NCBI GenBank assembly: GCA_937934645.1
Contig: CALGYZ010000046.1
Location: forward strand, 1-64,000
DNA length: 64,000 nt
Origin: an uncultured Bacillaceae bacterium
GTDB lineage: Bacteria > Bacillota > Bacilli > Bacillales > Caldibacillaceae
Reading direction: 5' to 3'
This document shows positions 44,494 to 52,679 of the stretch, piece by piece; position 1 is the first letter of the stretch, and every line of letters begins with the position of its first letter. The translations under genes were made by a program, and so were the position numbers. The notes under the pieces are model-generated. The model had not been told where the DNA came from. It saw nothing but the letters and a program-made list of their open reading frames with translations, and searched no databases.

Positions 44494-44497
44494 AGTT

Positions 44498-44535
44498 AAA
44501 AAGGTTCTGGTCCGCTTGGATCAGAACCCTTTTTT
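44498..44535 (+). terminator. Terminator after the GH1 gene
   Basis: AAAAAGGTTCTGGTCC / GATCAGAACCCTTTTT with loop GCTTG, extended A/T flanks and a long T run. Confidence 0.88.
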
Positions 44536-44788
44536 CATTCCGGCAGCCGGACAAATGACCTTCATAAAACCAACAGACTCCGTTGATTTGAAGGGTAATA
44601 CATAAAAATATTTTAATTTATCATAAAATTTTTGAAATTATTTACTTTTATAAAAAGATGTGACATTATTTCTACGACAAAGTCATTTTTCATCATACGA
44701 TTAAAGAACAAAGAAAAGAAAACGCTCTCTTTCCATTCATCATCTGTCAGAGAGGTAATGCGGGACAAAAGTTATGGTGTCTTTCAAT

Positions 44789-44818
44789 TGATGTTTCCGG
44801 AACAAGTTATGTTATAAT
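44789..44818 (+). promoter_or_regulatory. Promoter of the licR-like gene
   Basis: An extended -10, TGTTATAAT (TATAAT at 44813-44818), with a weak TTGATG -35 near 44788-44793. The activator gene thus has its own promoter apart from the PTS operon. The upstream 250 bases are AT-rich and gene-free. Confidence 0.6.
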
Positions 44819-44885
44819 TAAATTTGTTAACCATTTTACAAACTTTGTCACAGCGTTTATATCCCGACCAAAGGAGGTCCTCCAT

Positions 44886-46811
44886 TTGTTAAGCGCCCGC
44901 ATGGAAAAAATTTTACGTGAATTGATGGCGGCAAAAAATCCCGTTACCGGTTCCTATCTGGCGACCATTAACGGAGTTACGACTCGGACAACACGGGAAG
45001 ATATAAAAAACCTCGGATCAATCCTGAAAGAACACGGGGCTACAATCACTTCCATTATTTCCAAAGGATACCTGCTGGAGATTAAAGATAATCATAAATT
45101 CCGCAAGTTTTTGCAAACCCTTTCCCAAAACAATTCAGCGGACGGGAAAATACCAGATACACCGGAAGAGCGCGTAACCTATATCATCCGCAAAATTTTA
45201 TTGAACGATTATATTAAACTGGATGACCTCGCTGATGAATTATATATCAGCCGGTCGACCATCCAGCAGGACATGAAACATGTCAGAAATATATTACAAA
45301 AATACGGCATTTCCCTCGAACCCCGGCCGAACTACGGGTTAAAGGCGGTCGGCGATGAGATAAAGAAACGTTTTTGTTTATCGGAATATTTATTTGAACG
45401 CAATGAAAAAAAGAAAAGTCCGTTCTTTACCCCGCTTTCTTCTTCCCTTTCCGAAGAAGAAGTCAACAAAATCAAAAGCATTATTTTGAAAAAAATCGAC
45501 ACCTATCAAACTACCCTTTCCGATATTGCAATCAACAATTTGCTCATCCATATCGCCATCGCCTGTGAACGGATCATTTCCGGCCACTATGTCGCCATGT
45601 ACCATTCGGATGTCCAGGAAATTAAAAAGCAGAAGGAATTCGATGTGGCAAAAGAAATTGTCAAGGATGTCGAGCAGCTTTATCATATCCGTTTTCCCCA
45701 GGAAGAAGTCGTCTACATTGCCATGCATTTATTAGGCACAAAATTACTGTCGCAAACAAAAGATGAATTCGACCATGTGATCGATGAAGAAATTTTTCAG
45801 CTGGTCACGTTCATCCTGGAAAAAATTGAAGAACAACTGGAACTGGATATTAAAGATGATGAAGAGCTAATTTACGGCCTGAGCCTCCATTTAAAACCGG
45901 CCGTCAACCGGATCAAGTTCGGCATGAACATCCGGAATCCGATGCTGGAAGATATAAAAAATAACTATCCGCTCGCCTATGAAGCCGGAATCATTGCCGG
46001 GATCGCGATCAAAGAATTAACAGGCATTGAAATTGATGAAAACGAAACTGGTTATATCGCCCTGCACATCGGAGCGGCCATTGAAAGGAAAAAGCTGGAT
46101 GCCGGTCCAAAACAGTGCCTGATCGTTTGTGCATCCGGGATGGGAACCGCACGGCTGATCTACTACCGTTTAAAATCCTACTTCGGCAACAATTTAAAAA
46201 TTGCCGGGACGACCGAATACTATAAACTAAAACAATATGATCTTACAAATATTGATTTTATCGTCAGTTCCATACCGGTGACCATGCCGTTTGATATTCC
46301 CGTCATTGAAGTAAACGCCGTCATTGGTGAAAAAGACTTGCAAAAGATTGAAAAATTCCTTGTCAAACAACAAATCAAACCGGCGGTCAGTTCTTTCTTT
46401 TTGGAAGACTTTATGTTTTTACAACAAACGTTTTCCGGCCGCGATGACGTTCTCCAATTTTTAAGTAAAAATCTCATGGACAAAGGAATCGTCGGTCCTG
46501 ATTTTCTCAAGGCGGTGCACGAACGCGAAGAAGTCGCTTCAACGGCTTTCGGAAATCTTGTGGCGATTCCACACCCCATTTCGCCCCAGTCTTCCCGGAC
46601 GCTTGTCAGTACATGCACCCTAACCAAGCCGGTACTATGGGCGGATACACCAGTCCAAATTGTTTTTTTACTTTGCGTCAAAAAGAACAGCCGGGAAGAT
46701 TTGCAGGAAATGTACGATTTACTCGGAAACATTATTGAAGATAAAGAGATGGTGCAAAAAATCTTGAAAGCAAAAACATACCGTGATTTTATCCGGATTA
46801 TTCAAGAATAA
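44886..46811 (+). CDS. licR: PRD-containing, PTS-regulated transcriptional activator (LicR/MtlR type)
   Basis: 641 residues. N-terminal winged helix domains (about 1-170, including LDDLADELYISRSTIQQDMKHVRNIL), two PTS regulation domains with paired His residues (HIAIACERIISGH about 220, AMHLLGTKLL about 280, LSLHLKPAVNRIK about 335, HIGAAIERKK about 394), a Gat-type EIIB-like domain (CLIVCASGMGTARLI, about 412) and a C-terminal EIIA domain (AFGNLVAIPHPI, about 562). In such proteins phosphorylation of the PRDs and EII domains sets activity. Start TTG 44886 is preceded by AAAGGAGG. Probable activator of the PTS operon immediately upstream. Confidence 0.88.
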   Translation: MLSARMEKILRELMAAKNPVTGSYLATINGVTTRTTREDIKNLGSILKEHGATITSIISKGYLLEIKDNHKFRKFLQTLSQNNSADGKIPDTPEERVTYIIRKILLNDYIKLDDLADELYISRSTIQQDMKHVRNILQKYGISLEPRPNYGLKAVGDEIKKRFCLSEYLFERNEKKKSPFFTPLSSSLSEEEVNKIKSIILKKIDTYQTTLSDIAINNLLIHIAIACERIISGHYVAMYHSDVQEIKKQKEFDVAKEIVKDVEQLYHIRFPQEEVVYIAMHLLGTKLLSQTKDEFDHVIDEEIFQLVTFILEKIEEQLELDIKDDEELIYGLSLHLKPAVNRIKFGMNIRNPMLEDIKNNYPLAYEAGIIAGIAIKELTGIEIDENETGYIALHIGAAIERKKLDAGPKQCLIVCASGMGTARLIYYRLKSYFGNNLKIAGTTEYYKLKQYDLTNIDFIVSSIPVTMPFDIPVIEVNAVIGEKDLQKIEKFLVKQQIKPAVSSFFLEDFMFLQQTFSGRDDVLQFLSKNLMDKGIVGPDFLKAVHEREEVASTAFGNLVAIPHPISPQSSRTLVSTCTLTKPVLWADTPVQIVFLLCVKKNSREDLQEMYDLLGNIIEDKEMVQKILKAKTYRDFIRIIQE

Positions 46812-46905
46812 TCCGGAGCCGGAAGACCGTCCCGGTGATGGTCCACTTTTTTACTCATACATGTTACAATACACACAAATAGATGAAATAGAAAGGGTTC
46901 AGATC

Positions 46906-47562
46906 ATGGAGCATATTAAACTGGTAATTTTTGACATGGACGGCCTGCTGTTTGATACAGAACCGGTCTATTACCGGGCATTCAAACGGTCGGCGGAGAA
47001 GTTGGGTTATGAAGTTTCCTTTGATACGTATTTAAAATGTGTCGGTGTTACCGATGAAACAGGAAAAGAAATCATGGCCGGCATATACGGAAAAAATGCC
47101 CAGATATTGCAAGTTTTTGATCACTACCAGGAAGAGTTTAAAAAAATTATTGATGAAGAAGGAATCAGCGTGAAACCGGGGGTTGAAGAACTGCTTGATG
47201 TCCTTGATCAAAAAGAAATTAAAAAATGCATTGCTTCCTCAAGCGCCCGGGAAACGATTGAAAAAAATGTAAAAGTCACCGGATTGGAAAACCGCTTCGA
47301 CTTTTACGTCAGCGGCCTGGAAGTGAAAAACGGTAAGCCGGCTCCCGATATTTTCCTGGAAGCCGCCCGCCGGGGGAACGTCCGTCCGGACGAAGCAATC
47401 GTCTTTGAAGATTCCCGCCACGGACTGGAAGCGGCAGTGGCGGCGGACATCCCGTGCATTATCGTTCCCGATTTAATCGAACCGGATGAAGAGATGCGCC
47501 GGAAAGCCTTCAAAATCATCAGCGATTTAAGTCAGGCAGCTGAATTATTCCGGAAATCATAA
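46906..47562 (+). CDS. HAD-superfamily hydrolase, beta-phosphoglucomutase/YhcW-like
   Basis: 218 residues of HAD subfamily IA: motif I LVIFDMDGLLFDTEPVYYRAF (residues 6-26), a four-helix cap, motif II CIASSSARETI, motif III Lys in VKNGKPAPDIFLEAARRG and motif IV AIVFEDSRHGLEAAVAADI. It may be a sugar-phosphate phosphatase or a beta-phosphoglucomutase relative. ATG 46906 is used; the frame open from 46783 has no site and overlaps licR. It follows licR by 94 bases on the same strand without a strong terminator. Confidence 0.87.
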   Translation: MEHIKLVIFDMDGLLFDTEPVYYRAFKRSAEKLGYEVSFDTYLKCVGVTDETGKEIMAGIYGKNAQILQVFDHYQEEFKKIIDEEGISVKPGVEELLDVLDQKEIKKCIASSSARETIEKNVKVTGLENRFDFYVSGLEVKNGKPAPDIFLEAARRGNVRPDEAIVFEDSRHGLEAAVAADIPCIIVPDLIEPDEEMRRKAFKIISDLSQAAELFRKS

Positions 47563-47575
47563 CTTTAATAATGGA

Positions 47576-47612
47576 AAAACCTGTGTCCGCATATTCCGGA
47601 CACCGGTTTTTA
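47576..47612. terminator. Bidirectional terminator between the HAD gene and manA
   Basis: AAAACC-T-GTGTCCG pairs with CGGACAC-C-GGTTTT; A and T runs on both sides. Confidence 0.88.
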
Positions 47613-47619
47613 TCTTTTT

Positions 47620-48579
47620 TTAGGGATGTGAAACGATCAGTTGCGCCTTTCCTTCCAGACGGAATTCCTCTGTTCCGTAGGGAAGAATAAAGTTCATTCC
47701 TTTCTTTAATTCAAAACGGTTCCCGCCGAGCAGTAAATCCGCCTGTCCATCGATGACACTGACTTGCAAAAAGTCACCGGTCAAATCCTTTGTTGTTTCC
47801 CCGTCGAGATTCCAATGATAAACAGTAAAATATTGTTCATCGATTAACATTGTTTCTGTCAATCCGCCGGTTGTTGTCACCTTTTTCTCTGTCTTTACAT
47901 CTTCATGGGGAATGTTTGTGACCTGTCTTGCCTTGTCCAAATGCAGCTCCCGTTTATTTCCGTTTGCATCCACCCGGTCATAATCATAAACACGGTATGT
48001 AATATCCGAGCTTTGTTGTGTTTCCAAAATGACCGTTCCTTTGCCAATGGCATGAATTGCGCCGCTGGGCACATAGAAAAAGTCTCCCGCTTTTACTTTC
48101 ACCCGGCGCAAAAGCTTGTCCCACTCGCCATTCTCTACCATCCGGTCAAATTCTTCTTCCGTTTCCGCATGATGGCCAAGAATTAATTCAGCATCTTCTT
48201 CAGCGCTTAACACGTACCAGCACTCCGTTTTTCCATATGGTTCATTTTCCACCTTCCGGGCAAACTCATCGTCCGGATGGACTTGGACGGAAAGATCATG
48301 GTTGGCATCCAATATTTTTACAAGAAGCGGATATTCTCCCTTTTTCCCATCCTTTCTATTAAACAACTCCCCGTGGTCATTCCACGCATCCAGTAATGTT
48401 TTTCCCTTTAATTCCCCGTTTGTAATGGTGCTCGGACCGTGGGGGTGGGCGGAAATCACCCATGCTTCACCCGTTTTTTCGGAAGGAATCGGATATTGAA
48501 ATTCGGCTTTTAATTTGCTGCCACCCCAAATGCGTTCATGAAACGTCGGTTGTAAAAAAATCGGTTCGTTTTTGTACAT
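47620..48579 (-). CDS. manA: Mannose-6-phosphate isomerase, class I
   Basis: Interconverts mannose 6-phosphate and fructose 6-phosphate. 319 residues, the short Bacillus form. Cupin metal-site motifs are EPIFLQPTFHERIWGGSKL, LSVQVHPDDEFARKVE (Gln/His ligands), YGKTECWYVL (Glu ligand) and GDFFYVPSGAIHAIGKGTVILETQQSSDITYRVYDYDR (His ligand). ATG 48579 follows ACAGGTGAT. Single-gene unit. Functionally it would handle the mannose 6-phosphate released by MngB, encoded about 4 kb away. Confidence 0.95.
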   Translation of the reverse strand: MYKNEPIFLQPTFHERIWGGSKLKAEFQYPIPSEKTGEAWVISAHPHGPSTITNGELKGKTLLDAWNDHGELFNRKDGKKGEYPLLVKILDANHDLSVQVHPDDEFARKVENEPYGKTECWYVLSAEEDAELILGHHAETEEEFDRMVENGEWDKLLRRVKVKAGDFFYVPSGAIHAIGKGTVILETQQSSDITYRVYDYDRVDANGNKRELHLDKARQVTNIPHEDVKTEKKVTTTGGLTETMLIDEQYFTVYHWNLDGETTKDLTGDFLQVSVIDGQADLLLGGNRFELKKGMNFILPYGTEEFRLEGKAQLIVSHP

Positions 48580-48709
48580 GGAAATCACCTGTCTTGTTTT
48601 TTATTTCACATTTATCATACCCAGGGATGATCTGACGGAAAGGTTTCCTTTGACCGGACTTTTTTTCTCCGGTTTTTCGTTTTTTCGTCAAAAATCCGTC
48701 AGGGCTTTG

Positions 48710-49066
48710 ATCACGGACATTTCCGTCCGGTTTTTACTGCTATACGGCCGTGACTTGGCTCCCTATCGGATATTTCTTTTCGTATTTCCATATATAATGT
48801 CCGTTAGGAAGCCTCTATTGGCCACTGAGAAAGTTTTTCCGGTTCATATGCTCGACAAACTCTTTCAACCTGACATAAATAATCTTGTTATCCTTATTTA
48901 TGTCCATTAATGCTCTGCTAACAGACATTCAAAATGGATTTTTCTCTTTCAATGGCTATTAAAAGTATCGTAACGGACAATTTCTTACTTTTTTCCAGCC
49001 ACATGTCCATTAGACATCCGCTATTGGACATTCCATCCCGTTGTCTGCGTCCTGTTGTCCATTAAA
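48710..49066. repeat. Non-coding array of degenerate GGACATT/TGTCCGTTA motifs (array C)
   Basis: Within the 605-base gap between manA and the asparagine-synthetase-like gene, the words of arrays A and B recur: CACGGACATTTCCGTCC near 48712, CTATCGGATATTTC near 48762, AATGTCCGTTAGG near 48797, TTATGTCCATTAATG near 48898, CAGACATTC near 48921, GTAACGGACAATTTC near 48970, CATGTCCATTAGACATCC near 49002, CTATTGGACATTCC near 49020 and TTGTCCATTAAAA near 49053. No gene with a ribosome site is present. Confidence 0.65.
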
Positions 49067-49193
49067 AAATGCATCTACTTCATTATAATACAAAACTGGC
49101 ATATTTTCCTTTTCCTTCCAATGATACACATCCATTTGTCAGCATTTTGCCTTCCCCGGGATGTTCCGGGTTCCGGGGCGTAAATTTTACCGG

Positions 49194-50999
49194 TTATTGC
49201 CCGTTAACTTTTTTACCGCCCGCGGCATCTCCCGTTTTTCTCCTGTTATCACTCAAACTGTACAAAACCTGGATTAAATTTAACTTTTTCAATAGGTCGA
49301 ACCTCTCCATCAGTTTTTCTGGATCTTTCTCAATAAACACTTCATCGAGCCGGTTGATTCCGTCTTTATAAAGATGTAAAGTTTGTTTCCAGGCCTTGCT
49401 TTGGAAAACTGCATCCCAGTCCGCCCAGGATCCTTGATTACCGTTGATCACCTTCAGCTTTTTCAACAATTCTTCCCATAACCAGTAAAAAAATTGAATC
49501 CAAATATTGACATACCAGGGAAAGTAGGGAAAACGGCCGTCACCGTGCATTAACCATTTAGCCGGCTCCAACAGCGGTTTCGCCACAGCCAGGAACAACT
49601 TTCTGTTCATTTTCCACTTTTGCGGAACCGATGCGCTCACTTTTACAATATCTTTTGACATGAACGGCTCGTAACTTTTAAACAGCCTTCGGTTTCCATA
49701 AATATTCGAGATGTTCATATTCATAGAAGCCGGCCAAAGTTCAAACCATTCCCCGGCCGATTCATGCCGGAATGTTTTCACATAGTTGAAATGGTCGCGG
49801 CGGCGCTTTTCGATTTCCGCCAGAACTTCCGGGGAAAAGACGTCATGCTTTAGCGGATTGGCTGGTGAATAATGTTTGCTTTTCAAATCCGGTAAAAAAG
49901 GCAGCCGGGTGGAGCCGCGGATTTTCCGGATTCTCGCCCCTTTCAACAGGGCATCGGAGAACAAGCCGCCGAATACAGCCGGATATTCTGCCAGTTTGCA
50001 AGTTTTATGGAAAAGATATGTGTGTACATGATGGTATTGAGCGCCGCCGCCGACAAGCTCGTGGCAAACCGGCAACATATCAATATAATGGGTTTTTTTG
50101 CGGAATTTGACGTGAAAACGGGCACCATATGCTTCCGCGGCCTTTTTTGCAATTTTCCCTTCCCGGTTCATCGAATCCAAAAACACAAAGGCATCCCGGA
50201 TTTTCTCTTTCGGCAACAGTCCCGAAAGCAGGCGGGAATCTTCACCGGCACTGATAAACTGGGCGATATGGTCCATTCCCCGGGTGACTTCAACGACGTA
50301 GCGGTGTAACGCCTGCCTTACCGTAACGGCCGCTTCATGAATGGATGAGAAAGCCGTTTTTTCTTCCGGAAGCCAGTAATGTTGTTCCGTGTACCGGTCC
50401 GTTTCCCCGTGAATTTCATGCACTGATGCCGGAGCGGCCTGCCTGATGTTTTTGTAAACGGTGTACGGATAAGTGACGACACCATGCAAAATAAAGTCGG
50501 CTTCGGACACCGGATCAATGTTTTCCGCTTCACCGCATACCCCGGCCAATGCGTCGACATGGGTGGAAAGCATAATATTTCCGTTTTCTTTATAAATATA
50601 TACGGGAATAAAAGACATTAAATCGGTAATACAATGCACATCCCCCGTCATTTTATGGACGGAAAAAACAACAAAAGGACCGCTCAAATCTTCATCCCAT
50701 TTCATCTCGCCGGCCAGCCACCGTTCAAAAACCGCCTGGGTTCCCTCGTCACTTGTCTCATCCCGTAAAAATAAATTATCCCGGAATGTCAGCACCGGAC
50801 CGCCGATCACGGTAATGATGTACCGCTCCGTTTCGTATGTTTTAAAACCGTTATACAAATTACGGCTGACTGCGAGCGATCCCCAAGGACCATGAAATTC
50901 TTTAATTCCCGGCCGGTCCCCGTCCAAATAAATCCGGCTGATTTCTTCCGCCAGCACTCCTTCTTCCATTCTCTTCCTGGAAAAAATAAAATCACTCAT
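49194..50999 (-). CDS. Asparagine-synthetase-like (AsnB-related) protein
   Basis: 601 residues. The C-terminal two thirds resemble the ATP-pyrophosphatase domain of asparagine synthetase B, with a modified P-loop HIAQFISAGEDSRLLSG (about residues 238-254; SAGEDS instead of SGGxDS). The N-terminal third resembles the glutaminase-like beta-rich domain but has no Cys at position 2 (MSDFIF), so glutamine hydrolysis by the usual Cys is not possible. Its ATG overlaps the flippase stop (ATGAGTGA). With that partner it may modify a cell-surface glycan, for example by amidation; this is inference. Confidence 0.75.
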   Translation of the reverse strand: MSDFIFSRKRMEEGVLAEEISRIYLDGDRPGIKEFHGPWGSLAVSRNLYNGFKTYETERYIITVIGGPVLTFRDNLFLRDETSDEGTQAVFERWLAGEMKWDEDLSGPFVVFSVHKMTGDVHCITDLMSFIPVYIYKENGNIMLSTHVDALAGVCGEAENIDPVSEADFILHGVVTYPYTVYKNIRQAAPASVHEIHGETDRYTEQHYWLPEEKTAFSSIHEAAVTVRQALHRYVVEVTRGMDHIAQFISAGEDSRLLSGLLPKEKIRDAFVFLDSMNREGKIAKKAAEAYGARFHVKFRKKTHYIDMLPVCHELVGGGAQYHHVHTYLFHKTCKLAEYPAVFGGLFSDALLKGARIRKIRGSTRLPFLPDLKSKHYSPANPLKHDVFSPEVLAEIEKRRRDHFNYVKTFRHESAGEWFELWPASMNMNISNIYGNRRLFKSYEPFMSKDIVKVSASVPQKWKMNRKLFLAVAKPLLEPAKWLMHGDGRFPYFPWYVNIWIQFFYWLWEELLKKLKVINGNQGSWADWDAVFQSKAWKQTLHLYKDGINRLDEVFIEKDPEKLMERFDLLKKLNLIQVLYSLSDNRRKTGDAAGGKKVNGQ

Positions 51000-52311
51000 T
51001 ACGCTCGTCACCTGCCGCTTCCATTTCCCGTTTTTGGTCAAATTTTCCGCATAACCTCAGGGTAATTACAATCAACAGCAAATTCAGCATGGCACCCGTA
51101 ATTCCGTATAAAGCGACTGCGGTCAAGTCGCTTTTGAAAAGAAAATAACCGGCAGCCAGCGCCAAAATCCGGATGGCCAGCTGGAATATCGTAAAAACCA
51201 GGTGAAATGACTGGGCATGCAAAACGGGCAAGGCCCGGACGCTCGGCTGGTTCATAAAGGCAAAAAGAATCCAGAGGGAAAGCCACCGGGCATACTCCCC
51301 CGCCAGCGTCCATTCGCTGCCGAACACGAAGGCAAACAACCACGGACCGAAAAGAATAACGAGTCCATAGGGAACGAGACCGACGAGGGCAAGGGAAAGC
51401 GTGGCTTTTCGCACAAGCCGGGTCAGCGGCTCGCCGCAGTTTGCCGCTTCTGAAATCCGTGGATAGAACACATCCCCGACGGACTTGCCGATCAATGCCG
51501 ACGGAACGTTTAACACCGTCCGGCCAATAGAATAAAAACCGGCAGCTGCCGGACCGAAGAGGGACGTCAGCATCAAAACCGGTATACTTTGCGAAACGGC
51601 GTTTAAAAACACTTGCGGCGCTCGGAAAACCGGGAAATCATAATGTTTTTTGGCTAATTTTTTCAATGCCGGCCGGTATTGCAACAAATTAAACGTTAAC
51701 GGTTTCCCCGCCCGCCTCGAAAGCCGGTACATAAGGAAACTGCGCAATCCGTCCTGAACAGTGGAAAATAATACCAAGACGAGCGCATGGGGATAAATAA
51801 AACCGAATCCCGCTTTACCTCCATGAACAAGGAGCGCCTGCACCACCGAAGTGCGCGCTGACACCTGGAATTGCTTTGTACGGATTAACCATTGCTCCAT
51901 CACTTGGAGAAGACCACCGAAAAAAATCGCCACCGGAATCAGAAATAAGTAAGAGCCAATTTCTTCAATATTAAAAACCTCAATGACCGGCTCCCGGAAA
52001 ATGATAAAAATGAATGCGGATAAGACAGTCATCGCCAGAGTCACAAATACAGATAAATGGGCAATTCCTCGGGCATCGCGGTCATCTTCCGGCAGCACAA
52101 TGGCAATCGGATACGTCAATGCGGCAACCGGTACAAATATACCGATCATGGACACAAATGTCCCCATAATCCCGTAATTTTCAGGTCCGTACAAACGGGT
52201 AATCACCGGCGACAGCAGCATCGCAATAACCTGGGCCGCCGCCGTTCCCGATACCATAATAAGCACATTGCGGATAAACGGATGTTTGATTTTTCCTGCA
52301 AGCTTCTTCAT
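50992..52311 (-). CDS. Wzx-type polysaccharide/lipid-linked oligosaccharide flippase
   Basis: 439-residue membrane protein of the MOP superfamily with about twelve to fourteen helices. The N terminus (FIRNVLIMVSGTAAAQVIAMLLSPVITRLYGPENYGIMGTF) is the typical polysaccharide-export start, and later there is GFYSIGRTVLNVPSALIGKSVGDVFYPRISEA. ATG 52311 (MKKLAGKIKHPF) with AAAGGGATT upstream is chosen; the frame open to 52629 has no site. Only the asparagine-synthetase-like gene accompanies it. No glycosyltransferase lies beside them, so the glycan being moved must be made by genes elsewhere. Confidence 0.88.
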   Translation of the reverse strand: MKKLAGKIKHPFIRNVLIMVSGTAAAQVIAMLLSPVITRLYGPENYGIMGTFVSMIGIFVPVAALTYPIAIVLPEDDRDARGIAHLSVFVTLAMTVLSAFIFIIFREPVIEVFNIEEIGSYLFLIPVAIFFGGLLQVMEQWLIRTKQFQVSARTSVVQALLVHGGKAGFGFIYPHALVLVLFSTVQDGLRSFLMYRLSRRAGKPLTFNLLQYRPALKKLAKKHYDFPVFRAPQVFLNAVSQSIPVLMLTSLFGPAAAGFYSIGRTVLNVPSALIGKSVGDVFYPRISEAANCGEPLTRLVRKATLSLALVGLVPYGLVILFGPWLFAFVFGSEWTLAGEYARWLSLWILFAFMNQPSVRALPVLHAQSFHLVFTIFQLAIRILALAAGYFLFKSDLTAVALYGITGAMLNLLLIVITLRLCGKFDQKREMEAAGDERNE

Positions 52312-52679
52312 AATCCCTTTTCGTCCTTTTTTGATGACAGTTTCTATAACTAAGCATACCTGTAATTTATTAAACAGAAAACAAGAATCTGTAAAATTTT
52401 CCAAATTTCTGCTTAAAAACAGTGCTTCAACCTCTTTCCATTTTACCACCTGGCTCAACCTTGTAAGTATGATCAAGATAATATATCTCCGAAGCCTAGA
52501 CAACCGGACGAAATCTGCTCTAACTATACTTTTCCTTATTTTCCCGTTTCTAGTCAATAGAATAAAATCATGATAGCACCGGACAGTGAAAGATGAAAAG
52601 AGCAGGCACCGGTCCTGCTCCTTCATCATGTATGCTTGTTATAGAAAATGGATTTTCGGGATTGTTCGGTTTTATTTCA
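52312..52679. other. Intergenic region between the flippase gene and mngB
   Basis: About 370 bases without a supported gene. The left part should hold the leftward flippase promoter, though I see no clean hexamer pair. The right part contains the mngB terminator at 52596-52620. Confidence 0.4.
52596..52620 (-). terminator. Terminator of the mng operon
   Basis: GAGCAGG / CCTGCTC around CACCGGT; in leftward reading TTTTC follows. Confidence 0.7.

Noticed and set aside
44632..44817. 61-residue open frame before the licR-like gene
   Set aside because: No ribosome site and it covers the promoter of the activator gene.
52312..52629. N-terminal extension of the flippase to 52629
   Set aside because: The extension lacks a ribosome site and membrane-protein character; the internal ATG at 52311 starts exactly where the family begins.
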